DNA of 64,000 nucleotides, taken from Ascidia mentula. Lineage: Eukaryota > Chordata > Ascidiacea > Phlebobranchia > Ascidiidae. The notes beneath the pieces are model-generated. The model ran no database searches. It saw nothing but the letters and a program-made list of their open reading frames with translations, and was not told the origin of the DNA. Location: NCBI GenBank assembly GCA_947561715.1, contig OX387197.1, positions 15,435,001-15,499,000 on the forward strand. The letters run 5' to 3'. Both the position numbers and the translations under genes were made by a program. Positions 61,021-64,000 of this stretch are shown piece by piece. How positions within the stretch are numbered: position 1 is the stretch's first letter; every line of letters begins with the position of its first letter.

Positions 61021-63186
61021 AGCCTATCCCACCCAGTCTTAACTTCGGCCCTATCTCGCCCATTGTTAAGTGGGTCGCGAAGAAAACAGAGTCCAGCCTA
61101 TGTCGCCCATTGTTAAGTGGGCTTGGGGCTCGAAAAAAACAGAGTCCAGCCTATCCCACCCAGTCTTAACTTCGGCCCTATCTCGACCATTGTTAAGTGG
61201 GTCGCGAAGAAAACAGAGTCCAGCCTATCCCACCCAGTCTTAACTTCGGCCCTATCTCGCCCATTGTTAAGTGGGTCGCGAAAAAAACAGAGTCCAGCCT
61301 ATGTCTCCCATTGTTAAGTGGGCTTGGGGCTCGAAAAAAACAGAGTCCAGCCTATCCCACCCAGTCTTAACTTCGGCCCTATCTCGCCCATTGTTAAGTG
61401 GGTCGCGAAAAAAACAGAGTCCAGCCTATGTCTCCCATTGTTAAGTGGGCTTAGGGCTCGAAAAAAACAGAGTCCAGCCTATCCCACCCAGTCTTAACTT
61501 CGGCCCTATCTCGCCCATTGTTAAGTGGGTCGCGAAAAAAACAGAGTCCAGCCTATGTCTCCCATTGTTAAGTGGGCTTGGGGCTCGAAAAAAACAGAGT
61601 CCAGCCTATCCCACCCAGTCTTAACTTCGGCCCTATCTCGCCCATTGTTAAGTGGGTCGCGAAAAAAACAGAGTCCAGCCTATGTCTCCCATTGTTAAGT
61701 GGGCTTGGGGCTCGAAAAAAACAGAGTCCAGCCTATCCCACCCAGCCTTAACTTCGGCCCTATCTCGCCCATTGTTAAGTGGGTCGCGAAAAAAGCAGAG
61801 TCCAGCCTATCCCACCCAGTCTTAACTTCGGCCCTATCTCGACCATTGTTAAGTGGGTCGCGAAGAAAACAGAGTCCAGCCTATCCCACCCAGTCTTAAC
61901 TTCGGCCCTATCTCGCCCATTGTTAAGTGGGTCGCGAAAAAAACAGAGTCCAGCCTATGTCTCCCATTGTTAAGTGGGCTTGGGGCTCGAAAAAAACAGA
62001 GTCCAGCCTATCCCACCCAGTCTTAACTTCGGCCCTATCTCGCCCATTGTTAAGTGGGTCGCGAAAAAAACAGAGTCCAGCCTATGTCTCCCATTGTTAA
62101 GTGGGCTTGGGGCTCGAAAAAAACAGAGTCCAGCCTATCCCACCCAGTCTTAACTTCGGCCCTATCTCGCCCATTGTTAAGTGGGTCGCGAAAAAAACAG
62201 AGTCCAGCCTATGTCTCCCATTGTTAAGTGGGCTTGGGGCTCGAAAAAAACAGAGTCCAGCCTATCCCACCCAGTCTTAACTTCGGCCCTATCTCGCCCA
62301 TTGTTAAGTGGGTCGCGAAAAAAACAGAGTCCAGCCTATGTGTCCCATTGTTAAGTGGGCTTGGGGCTCGAAAAAAACAGAGTCCAGCCTATCCCACCCA
62401 GTCTTAACTTCGGCCCTATCTCGCCCATTGTTAAGTTGGTCGCGAAAAAAACAGAGTCCAGCCTATGTCGCCCATTGTTAAGTGGGCTTGGGGCTCGAAA
62501 AAAACAGAGTCCAGCCTATGTCTCCCATTGTTAAGTGGGCTTGGGGCTCGAAAAAAACAGAGTCCAGCCTATGTCGCCCATTGTTAAGTGGGCTTGGGGC
62601 TCGAAAAAAACAGAGTCCAGCCTATCCCACCCAGTCTTAACTTCGGCCCTATCTCGACCATTGTTAAGTGGGTCGCGAAGAAAACAGAGTCCAGCCTATC
62701 CCACCCAGTCTTAACTTCGGCCCTATCTCGCCCATTGTTAAGTGGGTCGCGAAAAAAACAGAGTCCAGCCTATGTCTCCCATTGTTAAGTGGGCTTGGGG
62801 CTCGAAAAAAACAGAGTCCAGCCTATCCCACCCAGTCTTAACTTCGGCCCTATCTCGCCCATTGTTAAGTGGGTCGCGAAAAAAACAGAGTCAAGCCTAT
62901 GTCTCCCATTGTTAAGTGGGCTTGGGGCTCGAAAAAAACAGAGTCCAGCCTATGTCTCCCATTGTTAAGTGGGCTTGGGGCTCGAAAAAAACAGAGTCCA
63001 GCCTATGTCGCCCATTGTTAAGTGGGCTTGGGGCTCGAAAAAAACAGAGTCCAGCCTATCCCACCTAGTCTTAACTTCGGCCCTATCTCGCCCATTGTTA
63101 AGTGGGTCGCGAAGAAAACAGAGTCCAGCCTATGTCTCCCATTGTTAAGTGGGCTTGGGGCTCGAAAAAAACAGAGTCCAGCCTAT

Positions 63187-63304
63187 CCCACCCAGTCTTA
63201 ACTTCGGCCCTATCTCGCCCATTGTTAAGTGGGTCGCGAAGAAAACCGAGGCCCTATCTCGCCCATTGTTAAGTGGGTCGTGAAAAAAACAGAGTCCAGC
63301 CTAT
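63187..63304 (-). repeat. 118-bp fused A-A unit, TCGG form, reversed
   Basis: Reverse-complement counterpart of 58442-58559 in the last inverted segment. It reads ACCGAGGCC on the plus strand. Confidence 0.9.
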
Positions 63305-63357
63305 GTCTCCCATTGTTAAATGGGCTTGGAGCTCGAAAAAAACAGAGTCCAGCCTAT

Positions 63358-63475
63358 CCCACCCAGTCTTAACTTCGGCCCTATCTCGCCCATTGTTAAG
63401 TGGGTCGCGAAGAAAACAGAGGCCCTATCTCGCCCATTGTTAAGTGGGTCGTGAAAAAAACAGAGTCCAGCCTAT
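63358..63475 (-). repeat. 118-bp fused A-A unit, TCTG form, reversed
   Basis: Counterpart of 58271-58388, again 171 bp from its partner and separated by the B with GAGCTC, so the pair was copied as a block. Confidence 0.9.
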
Positions 63476-64000
63476 GTCTCCCATTGTTTAGTGGGCTTGG
63501 GGCTCGAAAAAAACAGAGTCCAGCCTATCCCACCCAGTCTTAACTTCGGCCCTATCTCGCCCATTGTTAAGTGGGTCGCGAAAAAAACAGAGTCCAGCCT
63601 ATGTCTCCCATTGTTAAGTGGGCTTGGGGCTCGAAAAAAACAGAGTCCAGTCTATCCCACCCAGTCTTAACTTCGGCCCTATCTCGACCATTGTTAAGTG
63701 GGTCGCGAAGAAAACAGAGTCCAGCCTATCCCACCCAGTCTTAACTTCGGCCCTATCTCGCCCATTGTTAAGTGGGTCGCGAAAAAAACAGAGTCCAGCC
63801 TATGTCTCCCATTGTTAAGTGGGCTTGGGGCTCGAAAAAAACAGAGTCCAGCCTATCCCACCCAGTCTTAACTTCGGCCCTATCTCGCCCATTGTTAAGT
63901 GGGTCGCGAAAAAAACAGAGTCAAGCCTATGTCTCCCATTGTTAAGTGGGCTTGGGGCTCGAAAAAAACAGAGTCCAGCCTATGTCTCCCATTGTTAAGT

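Larger units (their letters stand above)
1..64000. repeat. Two-monomer satellite array (whole window)
   Basis: The entire window parses into 74-bp (A) and 53-bp (B) units with no intervening unique sequence. Every unit opens with ATAGGCTGGACTCTG, a run of about seven T and CG, and carries the core CCCACTTAACAATGGG. A and B alternate most often (127-bp dimer), with frequent AA or BB neighbours. Units run forward in 1-50232 and about 55360-61010, and reverse in 50233-55361 and 61012-64000. The array continues past both window ends: it opens on a unit boundary and stops inside a reversed B unit. A has four CpG in 74 bp, near expectation from its base composition, so CpG decay is not obvious. Family and species are not recognised. 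A heterochromatic location is inference. Confidence 0.97.
61012..64000 (-). repeat. Inverted satellite segment R2, runs off the window
   Basis: All units read on the minus strand. Distances from J3 (106, 688, 768 and 1577 bp to the first four landmarks) match those left of J1 (104, 686, 766 and 1575). GTCAAG (reverse of GGCTTGACT) near 62891, CCTAGTC near 63064 and the two fused units follow in mirrored order. The pair of fused units makes it 171 bp longer than the arm left of J1, which keeps one. Confidence 0.93.

Noticed and set aside
1-64000. CRISPR-like regularity of repeats and spacers.
   Set aside because: Units are joined end to end with no unique spacers, there are no cas genes, and both parts of the period repeat.
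1-64000. TTAA in every core as piggyBac-type target sites, or the unit as a MITE remnant.
   Set aside because: TTAA is simply part of the monomer. There are no terminal inverted repeats, target duplications or transposase remains.
1-64000. Telomere repeats, rRNA or tRNA genes, retroelement or virus-derived sequence between units.
   Set aside because: Unit boundaries follow one another without a gap throughout, and no foreign insert was seen on either strand.

Overview
The window is one uninterrupted satellite-DNA array. I find no gene, RNA gene, transposon or single-copy stretch on either strand. Roughly a thousand short units are built from two monomers. Type A is 74 bp, type B is 53 bp, and the commonest spacing is the 127-bp A+B dimer. 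Both share a head (ATAGGCTGGACTCTG, seven T, CG) and a 16-bp core (CCCACTTAACAATGGG). They differ in the linker and in a 27-bp extension found only in A. Base composition is close to 50% GC. I do not recognise the family. Array length, higher-order structure and large inversions point to eukaryotic heterochromatin (pericentromere, subtelomere or sex chromosome), but the species cannot be named from this window.

Layout: positions 1 to about 42.4 kb (domain I) are all in one orientation. They form a mosaic of AB, AAB and ABB strings with variant markers (GGCTGTACT head, CGAAATT, T8 B unit, 72-bp A unit) that recur in fixed combinations. Higher-order repeats include periods of 869 bp (10.7-12.1 kb), 1449 bp (16.6-20.5 kb), 3440 bp (19.5-25 kb), 1160 bp (27.5-29.7 kb), 1046/1152 bp (30.8-33.5 kb) and 506 bp (35.0-35.9 kb). 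A 1.6-kb segment at the start recurs 7304 bp downstream.

From about 42.9 kb (domain II) a different marker set takes over (GGTCGAG, GGACACAT, CCCTAAG, CTGCTTTTTT), organised as a 16-unit, 1037-bp higher-order repeat and a 1947-bp repeat. This repeat looks derived from a segment at 39.27-40.5 kb by loss of six whole units (360 bp). Domain II contains three orientation switches: J1 at 50,233, J2 at about 55,360 and J3 at 61,011. The order is forward, reverse, forward, reverse. J3 is the exact reverse complement of J1, including one base that fits neither flank, so J3 is a copy of J1. The region is therefore a palindrome centred near J2, containing an older palindrome centred near J1. Its arms differ by gains and losses of whole units (469, 508 and 171 bp).

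There is no gene cooperation to describe. Short open frames are translations of the repeat; both monomer lengths leave remainder 2 when divided by 3, and TTAA in every core gives stops on both strands. All parsing was by eye from unit boundaries and marker variants; no alignment or identity value was computed.
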